From Rattus norvegicus (Eukaryota; Chordata; Mammalia; Rodentia; Muridae), in the NCBI RefSeq assembly GCF_036323735.1, contig NC_086019.1:235007602-235071601 (forward strand): 64,000 nucleotides of DNA. Reading direction: 5' to 3'. A program made the position numbers and the translations under genes. Positions 48,552 through 61,690 of this stretch are shown here, one piece after another (position 1 is the first letter of the stretch; every line of letters begins with the position of its first letter). Below the pieces are notes generated by a model that saw only the letters and a list, made by a program, of their open reading frames with translations, did not search any database and had not been told where the DNA came from.

Positions 48552-48638
48552 GGGGTTGGGGATTTAGCTCAGTGGTAGAGCACTTGCCTAGCAAGTGCAA
48601 GGCCCTGGGTTCGGTCCCCAGCTCCGAAAAAAAGAAAA
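48552..48638 (+). mobile_element. ID element (BC1-type SINE) with 15-bp target-site duplication
   Basis: The 75-nt body ggggttggggatttagctca...cagctccg plus an A-rich tail matches the rat ID/BC1 consensus, including pol III A box (tagctcagtgg) and B box (ggttcggtcc). The direct repeat aaaaatctctaggac flanks it perfectly (48537-48551 and 48639-48653). Compared with BC1 as I remember it, the hairpin has gcacttgc/gcaagtgc in place of gcgcttgc/gcaagcgc, a paired change. Recent insertion; strong indication that the genome is rat. Confidence 0.97.
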
Positions 48639-49119
48639 AAAAATCTCTAGGACATACTAAAATTGTAAACTGAAGAAATAAATGAGGAGCAATTTCAGAA
48701 CTGAAAGGAGACATTGCTACAGAATCTCTATATAATATAGTTATAGTAGAAAAACTTTATGCCATTAAGTTTGACAATGTGGATTGATTTCTTGGAAAGC
48801 TCGAATTAATTTATTTATGAATAAACAGAGAAACCACCAAGAAGAGACAGATTTGCTCTCTCCCGCCTACCTCACACATAAAAAGAACTCATGTCTACAC
48901 CCATCTAATGCCCCATGCAGTGAAGCCAGTTAGCTGATGATCCAAACGTTAAGAGTGCAACAAGAACAAAGGTGATCACCACCAGGCACAGCAAATGACT
49001 TCCTGAGTGTAAGGTAGCATGAGCTGACAAAGGGGATTTCATCAACGCAAGCAGCTTCTGGAAACAATGAAAGAAAAAACAATGAAGTTCTGAGACAGCC
49101 TACAGGAAAGGTAGACATA

Positions 49120-49436
49120 TATCAGTAACACGGAAAAGTCAAAACAGTAGACACCTCAAGCAAATAATCTAATCCAACCAACAACTGGCCAAATGAACTA
49201 AACAGATACCTTCCAAATGGACTACAAATGGCAAATAAATTCATTTTAAAATGCTCAAAAAATCTTATCAGTCAGGGAAAACCCATAAAAGCTACATTGA
49301 GACTCCAACTCATCTCTGTCAGAATATTGTCAAGAAGGGGGTGGGGGAGATACTGCTGGGAATATACAGGTAAAAAATATTTATCCATTGTTAGTAGGAA
49401 TGCAAAGAAGTGCAGAATACTATGGAAATTAGTATG

Positions 49437-49501
<65 letters not shown>

Positions 49502-49860
49502 GATGTTTGCAGGAAAATAAATGGACCTAGAAATTATGACGTTATATGAAATAACCTTAGACAGACAAACATTCCTGGTTCATTGTTGTTGTTGTTGCTG
49601 TTTTTGTTGTCTGCATATGTGGAATGGGGGCAGGGTCAAGCAAGTAAGAGAGGTTCTATTACAGATGTGAAAGAGGCATTAAAAAGGGTAACTGCAACAG
49701 CAGAAGTGAACCAGTATATTATATGAATGAATAACAAGGAAAAGAGGAGGCCAGGAATTTGAAAGCAATTGAGGAGTGTTTTGTGGGGAGTGTTTGGAGG
49801 GAGGAAAGGGAAAAGAAAAATGATAAAATGTAATATAATACCCAAAATAAAAGAAATTTT
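49120..49860 (+). mobile_element. L1 ORF2 3' end fragment
   Basis: L1 words in order (ggccaaatgaactaaacag, aaacccataaaagctacattgagactcc, aatactatggaaattagtatgg, gcaggaaaataaatggacc). It is interrupted by a (TA)n expansion. Confidence 0.8.
49440..49500. repeat. (AT)30 microsatellite
   Basis: Pure AT tract inside the L1 fragment; self-complementary and able to extrude a cruciform. Confidence 0.97.
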
Positions 49861-49911
49861 AAATATTCATTGAATCCAAATCCTCATCTCTGTAAGCTTT
49901 TCTACTTACTT

Positions 49912-50058
49912 GAGGCTTTTTGTTCTGTTTTCTTTTAGACAAGATCTCAAGTAGCTCAAGCGGTTGTCAATTCACTGTGTAACCAAAAATGATTTTCAAC
50001 TTCTGATCCTCTTACCTCATCTGGGATTACAGACATGAGCCACCAAGCTGGGCTATCC
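49912..50058 (-). mobile_element. B1-like SINE (diverged)
   Basis: Antisense: agacaagatctcaagtagc ... ttctgatcctcttacctcatctgggattacagacatgagccacc. Confidence 0.75.
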
Positions 50059-50084
50059 ATAAGCTTTTTTGAATAGGTATTAGT

Positions 50085-50530
50085 ATGCTAATTTAAAATT
50101 CCACTTGGAAATAGAGAAGACAGACTAGCCAAAACAACTTCAAGGGAAAAAGAAAATAGACTACCACTATGTGATTTAAAGACATTTTATAAGTCAGCAA
50201 TAATCAAGACAATATGCTGCAAAAATAGACAAACACAATAAAGAATTCCAAAACTGACCCACAGAAAAATGAGCAACCTATTTTCAAGAGATACTAGGGC
50301 AGAATGTGGAGTAAAAATAGTCTTTAAAAAATAATGTTTGAACAACTGGGTATCCATAATTTTTAAACATGAAATTTGAGTGTAAATATGTATATATGTA
50401 TATAATCATGAAATTCTCAAATAAAAATATTGTATTACAAAATAAATGTTGATAGTACCTTATCCTGAATACAAAAATCAACTCAAAAAGGATTTCATGC
50501 TACATATTAACAATTCTGAAGCTGATACTG
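50085..50530 (+). mobile_element. L1 ORF2 fragment
   Basis: gactagccaaaacaacttcaagg, ttataagtcagcaataatcaag and gaacaactgggtatcc are L1 ORF2 words; many stops. Confidence 0.75.
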
Positions 50531-51479
50531 AGTTTCAAAGGTCATGGAAAATGGATAATTAGGGCTATTCCTACTACTACTGGAAATCGACACAAGATAA
50601 TCAATTATGCTAAGACAAATTACTATGTAGCAATTTAGAATCAGAGACTTAAGTATGATTTCTCAATTTAAAAAAAAAAACAAAGGCACAGCTACAGAAG
50701 TAAATACAAATATTGGAATACAAAAGTTAGTTTCTGACTCTGTCAAGAGAACCAAGACATATAACACCAGTAGCAGCAAATCAGCTAATTCCAGTGTGAG
50801 GACCCTTTTAGAGAACATGGCAGGAACCAGGGATCCATTAAAAAATGATTAAAAGCACAATACACAGAAAACAGAAATAATCCTTAGTTATCATATAATG
50901 TCAGAATGCAAAGCAGTTCTCAAATCAATAAATAAAAGACGCTAGTAAGTTAAGAAAACTTTGGAGCCATCTAAAAGAGTTCCCACTGCCTTAAGCTAGA
51001 GAAAGTTGGGTAAAAACATAAATGACTAACATAGACTATGAATATGATCTAGAGCATAAAGTAAATATTCATGGTTATAAACACACAAAAACACACACTT
51101 CAGCCCCAATTACGATACAGCATTGGATGGGAGGAGCTCGTTGTCAGGCGGTGAGTAGAAGAATCTCCTATCATATATGCTGGGCTCAAAGTCCTGCTGC
51201 TTCTATCTTCCAATTAGCACTCACCCTGCTGACACCATATAAATGGGTACCCCTCAAATCTCATTTGAATAATGAAGAAAACAACACACAAACCCACCTT
51301 AAAGGCTATTCTAGCCAATGCATGGTCAATACTACTCAAAACTTCCATAGTCATGAAAAACACATAAACAATGAAGAAGTTAAGAAACTATCATATTTCA
51401 GAGCACATAGGAAAGTGTTAGAACTGAAGAGAAAGCAGAACCCAGGAAAGGAAAATGGCTTTAGCAGAAACATTGGTGA

Positions 51480-51665
51480 AATCCAAATAAAGGCTGAAGT
51501 TAATTGTAATGAGCGATCCAGTTCTTCGTCTTGATAAATGCCCTGGGGTTATGTAAGGTGTTAATAATAGGAGAAAGTAGGTGAGGGGTATACGGGAACT
51601 CTCTGTGCTACCTTAGCAACTTTTCAGGTCTAAAATTATTCTAAAGTAAAAAGCTTATTATAATA
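51480..51665 (+). mobile_element. Ancient mammalian L1 (L1M) 3' end
   Basis: gataaatgccctggggttatgtaagg, gtgaggggtatacgggaactctctgtgc and caacttttcaggtctaaaattattctaaagt resemble the 3' end of old L1M families from memory. It terminates a chance open frame that starts at 51022. Confidence 0.55.
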
Positions 51666-51769
51666 ACGGGTTACAAATTTAAGTGTAAAAAGCAAAGCTA
51701 CAAATATTTCTGAATATAAGAAATTACATTTGATGTTTAGTTTGGCAGAGCAATAGCAACAGAATGTAA

Positions 51770-52650
51770 GAGATAAAAATCAACAAATCTGAACGCATCA
51801 AAAGAAAAACCCAAGTGCTCTAAAAGGCACATTATAGAAAGGGAAAATCAAAACAAAAATAAATAAATAAGTGTACCAAAAATGGAGAGTATGACATCCA
51901 ATAAAGGACTGATGTTTGTAATATATAGAGAGCTCTCAAAACCTTCAATCTGGTTAAAACTTGGTAAATATTTGAACAGCTCCCAGGAAAAACACAAAAA
52001 TAGGATGGGCAAAATGCATGAACTCAGGTCCGGCACTCTCAGCTACAAGGAGGACACACTATCATAAGACAGCCTAAGCTCATTACACAGTTAGCTGAAC
52101 TTTAAAAGACTTGGGAAGTGATGGCAAGATGTAGAGGAAGTAAGACTCTTCCAATATTGGCTGAAATATATAATTAGTACATTTAAATGGCAGCTTAGGA
52201 GCTTCTTAAAAATGTAAACATAGACTTGTCATTCAATCTAACCATAATACTTCCAAGTATTTACTCAGAAGCAAGCAAAAAATGATAAAGGTCAAAGCAA
52301 TTTTCACCAAACTACTTAGTAACTGGATAACATCATTTTATACAAGTGTTGCTATTAGCAGATAATGGATAAAACAACTTCGACATAGTCATATAATACA
52401 ACTCATTTTAAAAAAGTTATGTTACAAGCAAAAATATGGATGAGAAGCCTTATTTTGAATGAAAAAAGCCAGGCATAATGAATACATAACATATAATTTA
52501 ATTTCTATAAATCTCAAAGAAATTTACACCAATCTAGTGACAGGGAACTGGTGAGAGACTGAAAGAGTAGAGTGGAACTGGGCTTCTGAGAGACAGGCAG
52601 GCAAAAGAAAGAGGCTAGAAAGAGACCCAGGAAAACCTTGAGAACAACAG
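51770..52650 (+). mobile_element. Old L1 ORF2 3' end and 3' UTR
   Basis: aggactgatgtttgtaatatatagagagctc, followed by aatgaaaaaagccaggcataatg and a tttctataaat / gtgacagggaactggtgag segment, typical of ancient mammalian L1 ends. Heavily diverged. Confidence 0.6.
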
Positions 52651-52659
52651 TATATTGAC

Positions 52660-54690
52660 TATTTTGATTACAGTCATCATATTACCAAGAGTTACTGCAC
52701 CCCTCCAACAAACCACACATGTTAAATAGATACAGTTTATAGGATATAAAATAACTCTTAAATGCTGTTTTTAAATCAACACTCAGAAAATCTAGAAAAT
52801 GTAGAAAAACTTTGAGCCTATAAATTGGAAGCCTCAGAAATGTCATGATAGCTATAGACACAGCAGAAGAAATACTGATTTGATGTGACTTATGTGGCAT
52901 TATAAGTTAATTAATACTCATAAAAGAAACATCAAAAGGGCACTATATTAGCTGCATTACCAAAATACATGGACAAGTGGAACGTCTATGCATTCATGCG
53001 GTTTTAAAGACACGGGAGTATATGAAATTTAATACATTATATTAATTCGCTACTGAGCTAACATAAACCTAAGGAGATCAGTAAAGAAAACTTTGAAGAT
53101 TTGGTTTTATGTGTTTAGGATTTTGTCTATACTGCAAATTTCTATTTATTGCACAAGGTTAAACATGTAAGAATTTAATAATAATAGCCTACCAATCATT
53201 ATGTTGCCATAGTAGCCTAGAAATTTGAGCAGGCAATCTATTGTACGCATAAACTTTATAACACTTGAGATAACTATTATTTCCATTTTTTAGATGAAGA
53301 TCAGGTTGAGCAAAGTTAAGAGCGATCACAATATAGGGAATGCTCTGACTGTCAAGTCATTCTGGCTCCACAATTTAATTTTTGAAAACTTCCTGATTTA
53401 CTAAAGAAATGAACCACTGATGACCATTCCCCTGAAAATATTTGCTGTAATCTCATCTGATTTGTAACTTTAAAAAAAAAAGTTAGTGATTCGTGTTCAG
53501 TTCCTTCTGTGCCTGCTAACTTTTTACAGTACAATGATGAACAAAGGGCTAGACCAGCCAGTGTGTAAAGTCATGAGGCGAGGTGAAGCCCATATGTGCA
53601 GTACATACAGAGATAAACTAGTTAGCAAAATAATAACGTAGCTACATATCAATTCTGCAGGATTTCATCTCACTATGTCTTAATTGAAGCAACTATTTTT
53701 ACCTGAGCTACGTGATTGTACAATCTGTTAAAGCAGTTTATTTAATCAAAAGTAAAAGCAATATATAATTTGATGTGAAAATTTCAAGTCTTTAAAATGG
53801 TTAGAAATGAGGAGATCTGTGAACTCCTCTGATTGCCTGTCAAGAAGAAGCCAGAGAGAAACCTTTTCATGACCTCCTCCTACAAATAAAACTATTCAGA
53901 GATCACCCTGTTTCAAGACACAACCTTGTTTAGTACTTTCCTCTGATGGATAATGAAACATCACAAAACTAGGAAGAAAAAAAAAACCCTGTCATTGAAA
54001 TTGTAGGCTCCTGCCTCTTCAGTTCTTTGTGGCTTTAAATTAAAATATTCTTGTGCCTGGCCAAAGGATGTTTTATTGGTTTCCTTAAATCATCGCAAAT
54101 ATCACTAGAGTGGTGCACTCCAGCTGGGGGCATCTACAGCCATCCTGTTCTCCTGCCCAGACCAGATTTGGAAAGAGCTTTGGTTCTCCACAGACACTGC
54201 TGCTGTATGTTATAAGTCATCTGCTCTTAGCAGACAGAACTATTTCAGTGTACTAGATATGTTCTGAGGCTATCTTCTGCATAAATGACAGCACTCTTCC
54301 CCATCCTCTAAGGAAGGAAAGGCCTTTCCTAAAGAGGTTTCTCATGATAGAATCATTTAGTGTGGATCTCATGCCTTAACTGTGGAAGTAGACCAAAAAG
54401 AAAAAAACATTCACACCTCAGTAATTTTTTCTGAAATGCTATCTTGTTACAGCACTAACATTTTGATTATGTTACAAGGGCTCCATTCTGAAGAAAAGCT
54501 AAACAGCCTTTTTTAAAACACCGAGGGAGGGTAAAGGTACACACACTGTGAGCAGCAGGGGATGTGGCTTCCAAGGGACAAAGGAACAAACAACTTTAAC
54601 CCATTTAAATATAATCACTTTTTTGAAACATGATAGTAAAGTGGAAATAGCTGAGTGATTTCAGAGATCAATAATGCAAAACTAGGTAAC
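52660..54690. other. Intronic sequence, mostly unique
   Basis: AT-rich with no named retroposon. A one-mismatch X-box-like site (GTTGCCATAGTAGC) lies at 53203-53216. Confidence 0.4.
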
Positions 54691-54696
54691 TGATAA

Positions 54697-54697
<1 letters not shown>

Positions 54698-54740
<43 letters not shown>
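54698..54740. repeat. (AC)n microsatellite
   Basis: Uninterrupted AC tract of about 21 units. Confidence 0.97.
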
Positions 54741-54744
<4 letters not shown>

Positions 54745-57700
54745 AAAGCCTGAGCTAAGAAACCCACCCACCAAACAAAGGAGACTACCTCCCAAGGCTG
54801 GTAGCATTTTCTCACCTGAGGGAGCTCAGGACAAGGGATATGCAACTTGCTTTAATTCTTCCATTTCTGTCTTGAACCTGAGAACTGAGTTTCCGTTCAT
54901 AAATAAACAGGCTACCATAGAAGGTGAATTATTTTTTTAACGTGCCACTTTGTGATCTTTCCAAGGAAAAATTTTATTCTTTCAAGACCAGACTCCCTTA
55001 AACAGCTTTCCTACGTCCTGCACAAGCAGATACTATTCCATAAACAGATGCCACGCATGAATTAAGAAGGCTTCATAAAAGAGCCAGAATCTAATTACAT
55101 AAACTACTTCCCTACAGGTAGATATAAATTTCAAAAATCTCTGAAATCTTATCTTTAAAGGCTGGCTGTCCTTTTTTAATTATGCTAAAAGTTCCTTGTC
55201 TGCTTGATCTCTTGTGAACAATTTTAATCAGGCCAGTGTAATACATGCTGTCTCACAGACAACTTAACGGCGCTCTCAACTATGAGCTAATGGAAGAAAA
55301 GGAACCACAAGGATTTTTATTAAAAGGAAAAAATGGCTAGCCTAGAGATTTAGCCAGCAATAAAGGCAGATTAAATCATGCACTTTTCCCTCACTTAGCC
55401 TGCTTAACGTCAAGAACTACAGATGTATAATTAATGTGCTCTTGAAGTTTACTCTGCAAATGTAAACATAGTGGGTTTTTTTAATTATCTTAAAATTTAG
55501 TGAATTTACTTATTCTTTTTTTCCCCTTCACAAATGGACTTACGTTCCGACAACCAGTTTTTCAGAGTCTAAGAAGAGTCCCCAAGCCCCTTCCAGGATC
55601 TGGACAAAGGACCCTGATTCAAATGAGTATAGTGACTAGCTAAAAGGCCTGAATGACTTCACCTGCACACCTCTCTATCCGCTATCACTATGAAACTCCT
55701 ATACATTCTGAGGTCCTCAGGAGACACACCTGATGTTCAAAGCCCAAATGCTCAACTTAATATAAACAATCTAAACCTAACGATCACCGAAAAAAAATGT
55801 TTCCCTGAAACAAGTAAATAAAGAAACCCTAACAATATAAATAGTTATCTCAGACCCAGAGACTCTATACCTATGCTTAGCTAGTTGATACTCTGTCTGG
55901 ATTACCAAACTACTCTGACACTAAACATGGTACCCTGGTTTGTATCTCTAAGTAGTTGAGATCTGTTTGGCATCATATTTTCCACCCCTCTATGCCCCAT
56001 TCCTTGAGGTAAATCTGTAATAGTTAAGAGTCACTCCTCAAAGAGTTAATATAAGAATTAACCACCATAATACAGTGCATTCTTCGAACATGCTGTACAT
56101 TGAATATTTTCAACTGAATATAAATAATCTAAGCCTAACAACCACCATAATAAATGTTTCCCTTAAACGACTAAATCCAGAAACTCCTAACAATATAAAT
56201 GGTTCCATAAAGGCCATGTTCTATATTTAAGGAACACTAGTTTCAAGATTTATGTTCAATCACAAGTGACATACTCAGGTCCCCATGTTTTCCCTGGAAA
56301 CCTTGGCCAGTATCAACATACAACTGTACCTCTTTTCTCTCCACACACTGATAAGTACGCTCTGGCTGTTTTCACTACAAGGATCGCTCTCTTCCTCTTT
56401 TCCCTCTCTCCCTCAGTATCTCTCTCACCCGTTCCCATGAACTTGTCACAGTTCCTTTATGCACTTTTTTCATTTACTGCTACGTCATTTTTTCTCTGCT
56501 GCTTCTTTTCCTCACATGCTGTTTCTTATTAATTATAATGGGAATCTCTCAGCTTACTTAGTACTTTTCTACTTACATTTAATTTAAAAAGACCACTCTT
56601 TGGAGATAAGCTTCAAATAACTTTTAAATATAGGTCAAGACAATTAATACACCCAAGTCTTAAAAGAAAATCTGTTTCTTTCCTTCATACCTATGCACCA
56701 GGTCCTGTAATTCTACCTCTTATATTGATAAGTGTTGCAAAGTCAATCTGTTTAATGAAATGGTATGTGCCAAAAAGAGAGAATATACGCTCATGAGATA
56801 ATGCAGAATAAAAAAATGGCTTTCACAACTGTTCACTGGTATTACAAGATTACAAATATAAGCACATAGGTTACTCCAAAGCCTCTAAAAAGTTATCTAA
56901 TCTTTATATAAATTCCCAGTTAATAAACTCTCAATTCCAGAAGGCAAAATCTACCACAAATATTGTTCAGAATAATGAAAACTAGGTAGGAACCGTCCAG
57001 ATAGTTTTAAATTATTGAAAGGTCATAGGGTCTCTCTTAATCATTTTTTTCTCAGTAAAATATTCTCTATCTGTTAAATATGAAATTTAAAATGATTAGC
57101 GATATAAAATAAAATATTATTCCACAGATATATTTTTTCCAGAGATCATACCTGTTAATTATCCTAATGGAGCATAAAGTCTCTTCAATAGCATAGAGTT
57201 AATCTCAATATGTTTCAAATTACCATGTTTTAAGTTTTATCCTGAGATTTTTCTGTTCAAGAACACATAACACAAAAGACATCTCAAATAAACTGACATT
57301 TAATAAAAACTAGCAGAAAGATGTAATAAAGTTTCTAGAATTTTTCATTTAAAAAAATCTTAGTATTATTTCATTTAATTAAGGCAAATTTTACATTTCA
57401 GAAAAACGTAATTATTACATTGACCTAATTTAGTATTACCTGTAACAATGACTCAACATTTGGATTTAGAGAGCTGCAATTACATCTGGCACTGGTTTTT
57501 GGCTTCCAGTGTTAGTTTTCAGTAAAAGGAACCAGGGCTCCTTAGCGAGATGGCTGATTGTAGAAGCAGGTTAGGAAGTATTCACATGAAAATGAAATTA
57601 TTCTCTAATATCAGAAAAGAAGCTCTCAATAATAATCACAATAATGAGGGTCTATCAGTGAGACCTAGAAGACAACTTAAAGAGCTCTTAATGAGCAAAA

Positions 57701-60660
57701 CAGGAATAATTTTAGAAATACAGAATTATTCGGTGATGACTAACCAATCTACAAAAGTGCACTTAAATAGATAAGTAATTGACAAATGGAGGAGATAAAT
57801 CCTGTTTGTGGAAGTATTTTAATTAATTTACTTATATACTCCAATGTATGGAGGTGCAACATTTCTGTTCCTTGAGTGTGGCCTATACAGTGCCATCATT
57901 CCGGAGAATAATACGGGAGCATGGTTCTGAGAAGCCCGTTCACCTAAGTAGCAGCTGGAAAACCTGTAATAGCGGTACGTACGGGGATGTGACATAGGAG
58001 AAGTGCAAACTATCTGTCTATACAGCTTTCTGCAAGACGACCAGTGTCAAAGGAGGAGGAAGGACGTAGGGGGAGGGGACATTGCTTTGGTTCCGTCTTC
58101 TCCCTAGTATATCTGTAGACAGTCAATTCTAAACCACTTCAACTCTGTGATTCCTCACAAGGACTAAATTAGAAGTCACCTGCACAGCAGTGAGATGGAG
58201 AGCTAGAGTATTTAATATGAGTTTTTCTCTAACTGCAACCATACATCTAACTCTAATAACCAATTTCCTCACCTACAGTTTAGACAAGTCTTCTGGGAGG
58301 CCCCTTTACCCTATAAAAAGAGAGTCTAATCTTCGAATCCTAAGAATTTCACCAAAGGGTTTGCATTCAGATAAGCAGATATGATTTCTACCCCAATCGC
58401 AGCAAGTCCTGAGCAGGCACTGCTGACTGAAGAAAGTCTCCAGACAAGGGGCGGAAACCAACCGTCACCGCCCCCGGGCCCGTACATCGGTGAAGACAGT
58501 AGTCTTCATCAGATGAAGAAATATAAGAATAAAATATAATACAGAACAATTAACATGGAATACATAACATGGCCATCACTGCTTTTCCTCTAATCTTACT
58601 CTGCCGTGAGAATCAGGGACGCAGCTCTGTCTTCCTGGCTCTCCTCTGTACTGCAGCACTCAGATGGGAGATGCTTCCCTTGCCTTCCTCTGAGGTAGTG
58701 ACCTCAGCACTCATGATGCACCCATAACCACAGTTACAGTTTATCATTATTAAATAACCACTCACTGACAATATTGAAGGAAAGAATCTATTAAAATGTG
58801 TTTCGATTTCAAAACAGAGTAGTCCAAAGGAGTCCCACCAAGAATCCCACTTTTGCCTTCTAGTGTCCTGGAGGGAAAAAACCAATTTGCCAGCTTTGTT
58901 AGATTATAGAAGACACAGGCTAAAAACCAAAAAGTATTGAGAAGGTAGAAGGCTGCAAAGTTGAATCATATTACACTAATTTTACATCAAAATTCAAAGT
59001 TTTCTTATAATGAAATACAAATCAAATTTAATGGTTGAGTCAATAATTTCTTAAGAGAAAAAGTACTGTTATGCCTCAATAGATGACTATATGAAACTAA
59101 CAAATCTGCTGAATGTGTCACCTACAGGTTTAACAGGCTAGTGAAGTAGTCTGCAGCCATTATCCTAACACGCTAGGTATCTCTAAATCTGATGGAACTA
59201 TGTTTTTGAAAACCACAAAATGTATTTTTAAAGCTCAACCTTAGTGTTCTCAGCATTAAAATTGATACTGATAAACTAAAATCATGATAAAATGTTATCT
59301 GTATCATTTAGTCATTTCACTCTTTTATATCTTATGCTGAGGCAAGATTTCATAGACTCCTAGAACTCTTTACCTCCCTTCCCAAAGGCAAGCTTAGGGA
59401 TGATATTAGGGAATGTGATAAAATTTGCAAACAATATTTTACATCACCAATTCCATTAGGATATACTAATTACAAGCCACCAGTAATCTGTACTAACACA
59501 AGCTCCAAGTACTTCGAACTCCTCACCACTCCCAAGGATGCATATTTGTTTCTACAGTGAGAAATGAAGGAGACTTATGATCATTCAATTTCTTAACAAA
59601 GAGTCTGCATGTACTGTATGTATAACAGAGAGCTATGCAGGTCTTTCAAAATCCCATTGCAGTCTGACTTTAATACATTTAATGTTCTCACAGATGACTT
59701 TTCCTTAAGACAACAGGTTATAAGATGACAGGTTATCAAAATTTATCAAATCCAGCATTTTTAGTTATAATATCCAGCTGAGATGTACAATTTCATTTTA
59801 TTTCTTTCTCTTTATTATTTATTTAAAATATGCATTAAAGTAGCACCCCCATGGCTGCCATTAAGAGAGTAATTTGTTCCCTGGCTTTTAAAGTCATTCC
59901 ATACAGTAAAGAAATGCAAATGCAGCTCATGGCGTGAGATACTTCATAAAACGTAGCCATGCAAAGTATCCACAATGCATTTAATGATTTAGTTACAGGT
60001 ACTGATTCGTGTTATATCATTATGTAGGTGGTATTCACTTCAAAGAGAACATTAGCAAATTTAAACAGAAGAGAAAATTCAAGTTCATGACTATTATAAG
60101 AAGGAAAACGAAAAAGGATCTGTTTAAGCGCCTTATGAGATCCCATTTTGTGCAATTTAAAATTTTAGCATAGTTTTAGATGTTTGTTATTCTAATAAAT
60201 GACATTCAATATTTATCAAAGCAAGGATATGCTAAAAGATTTGTAAGGTACAAAGCTTCTCCAAAATAAAGAATCAGATTCTCAACAAAACATAAACAAA
60301 ATATAAGTAACAAGTGCTACAAAGCTCATGGTAAAGTTAAAGTTACAATACTTTTAATAGTATATTAAGAGAGCAAAACCCTGTTTGCATCTCACCAGCG
60401 TATTTTATTATTATTACAGTTTATCATTTTTATTCTCTTAACTCAAATTGACAACTCTCCATAAGGTCTTTAACAAACATTATCACAATAAAAAAAGAGC
60501 ATTTTATCAACCTTATTCAAAATTTCATAAAATGTACTTTGGAGATATATATATATCGACCCATCCCACCAGGTCAAGTCCTAATTTAACGAACAATTGA
60601 AATGGATATAAAGTCTTCCCTTTGATGGTATTATTTAGAATAGTTTTAAACATAGGGGCT
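54745..60660. other. Long repeat-poor intronic block
   Basis: About 5.9 kb without a retroposon I can identify. It includes a TAATTA-rich stretch (55000-55560) and a small GC-rich patch (58440-58500). No coding sequence is supported. Confidence 0.4.
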
Positions 60661-60669
60661 TTATTTTGG

Positions 60670-60808
60670 TTATTGTCCGTTTCTTCTGAGGTACCTCACC
60701 CTAAACTTAAACTTGCCATGTAGCTGAGGGGGACCCTGAACTTCTGATCCGTCCTTCTTCAACTTCCAAGTGCTGAATTACAGGTATGCACCACAACACT
60801 TACATCAC
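60670..60808 (-). mobile_element. Diverged B1-like SINE
   Basis: Antisense words cttgccatgtagctgaggg, gaacttctgatccgtcc and aagtgctgaattacaggtatgcaccac. Confidence 0.6.
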
Positions 60809-60894
60809 CTAAGTACAGTAAATAGAATAGAGCATCAAACCTGTGTCGTGGGTATGGTAGGCACCAGGAGGAAAGGAAAATTTTTGTTCTGTTT

Positions 60895-61014
60895 GTTTTT
60901 ATTTTTGAGACAGGCTAGAACTCACTATGTAGACCAGGCTGGCTTCCAATTCACAGAAATCTACCTATGCATCCTAAGTGTTAAGATTAAAAGCATGAGT
61001 CACCGTGCCTAGAA
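60895..61014 (-). mobile_element. B1 SINE
   Basis: Antisense: tttgagacaggctagaactcactatgtagaccaggctggc ... aagcatgagtcaccgtgcc. Confidence 0.85.
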
Positions 61015-61690
61015 AGAAGGAATTTTCTGACTTTGTTATACAATAATATAAACAAGCCACCTCTTCTCAACCTCCAAGCTTACATAGGGCTCATCCTGTG
61101 CCTCCTGATGCACTCGGTGAGTCCTGAGGACTCACTTGCACCTTTTCCAGCCTCCAAGTTTGGAATGGGTCACACACCCCGTGTGTGCACTAGCCCCATC
61201 TGAAAAGTCTGCCTGAACCTAGCCCACCGAGGCAGCGTCCTCCCTCCCTGTGAGAACATCATGGACCTCACATTCACTACTTCCATGGAATCTGATGCGT
61301 TGCCTGGTTCCCTAGCTTACATCTTTCCAAATCACAAAACTTAGCACAGATCTTTGACATGGGTCATGTGGACTTTACTGTACCTGCCCCATTACCCATC
61401 AGCACACTTGGCCCCAGTCACAGATCCTACTTACCATCCCGGCCTGTCGAGTCCATGAAACCCCAACTCCCCATATTATCTCAGTCTTAGGCCTGGCCTT
61501 AGTCACACATGATATAGGTAGAGTTATCTGGTGAGAGCCTCATACCCCTTCCATGTGATCCCCACACTCCCAGGTACAGCTTGGGTAGCACAACTTGCAC
61601 ACCAGGCCACGTAAATCCAGCCTCTTATTGCCTCACCACTCTTACATACTTTACAATGGACTGGAGTTACTCATACCAGTAATTGAAAAT
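61015..61690. other. C/T-rich sequence, possible L1 5' UTR
   Basis: GC-richer than its surroundings and located directly before the L1 ORF1-like segment in the same orientation, so it may be that element's 5' UTR or promoter. No direct match is remembered. Confidence 0.3.

Noticed and set aside
48552..48626. tRNA-like sequence with A and B boxes
   Set aside because: It is a dispersed ID SINE with A-tail and target-site duplication, not a tRNA gene.
51022..51534. 170-codon plus-strand frame
   Set aside because: Its 3' part lies in an ancient L1 3' end and the rest has no recognisable domain; codon pattern looks like unselected AT-rich DNA.
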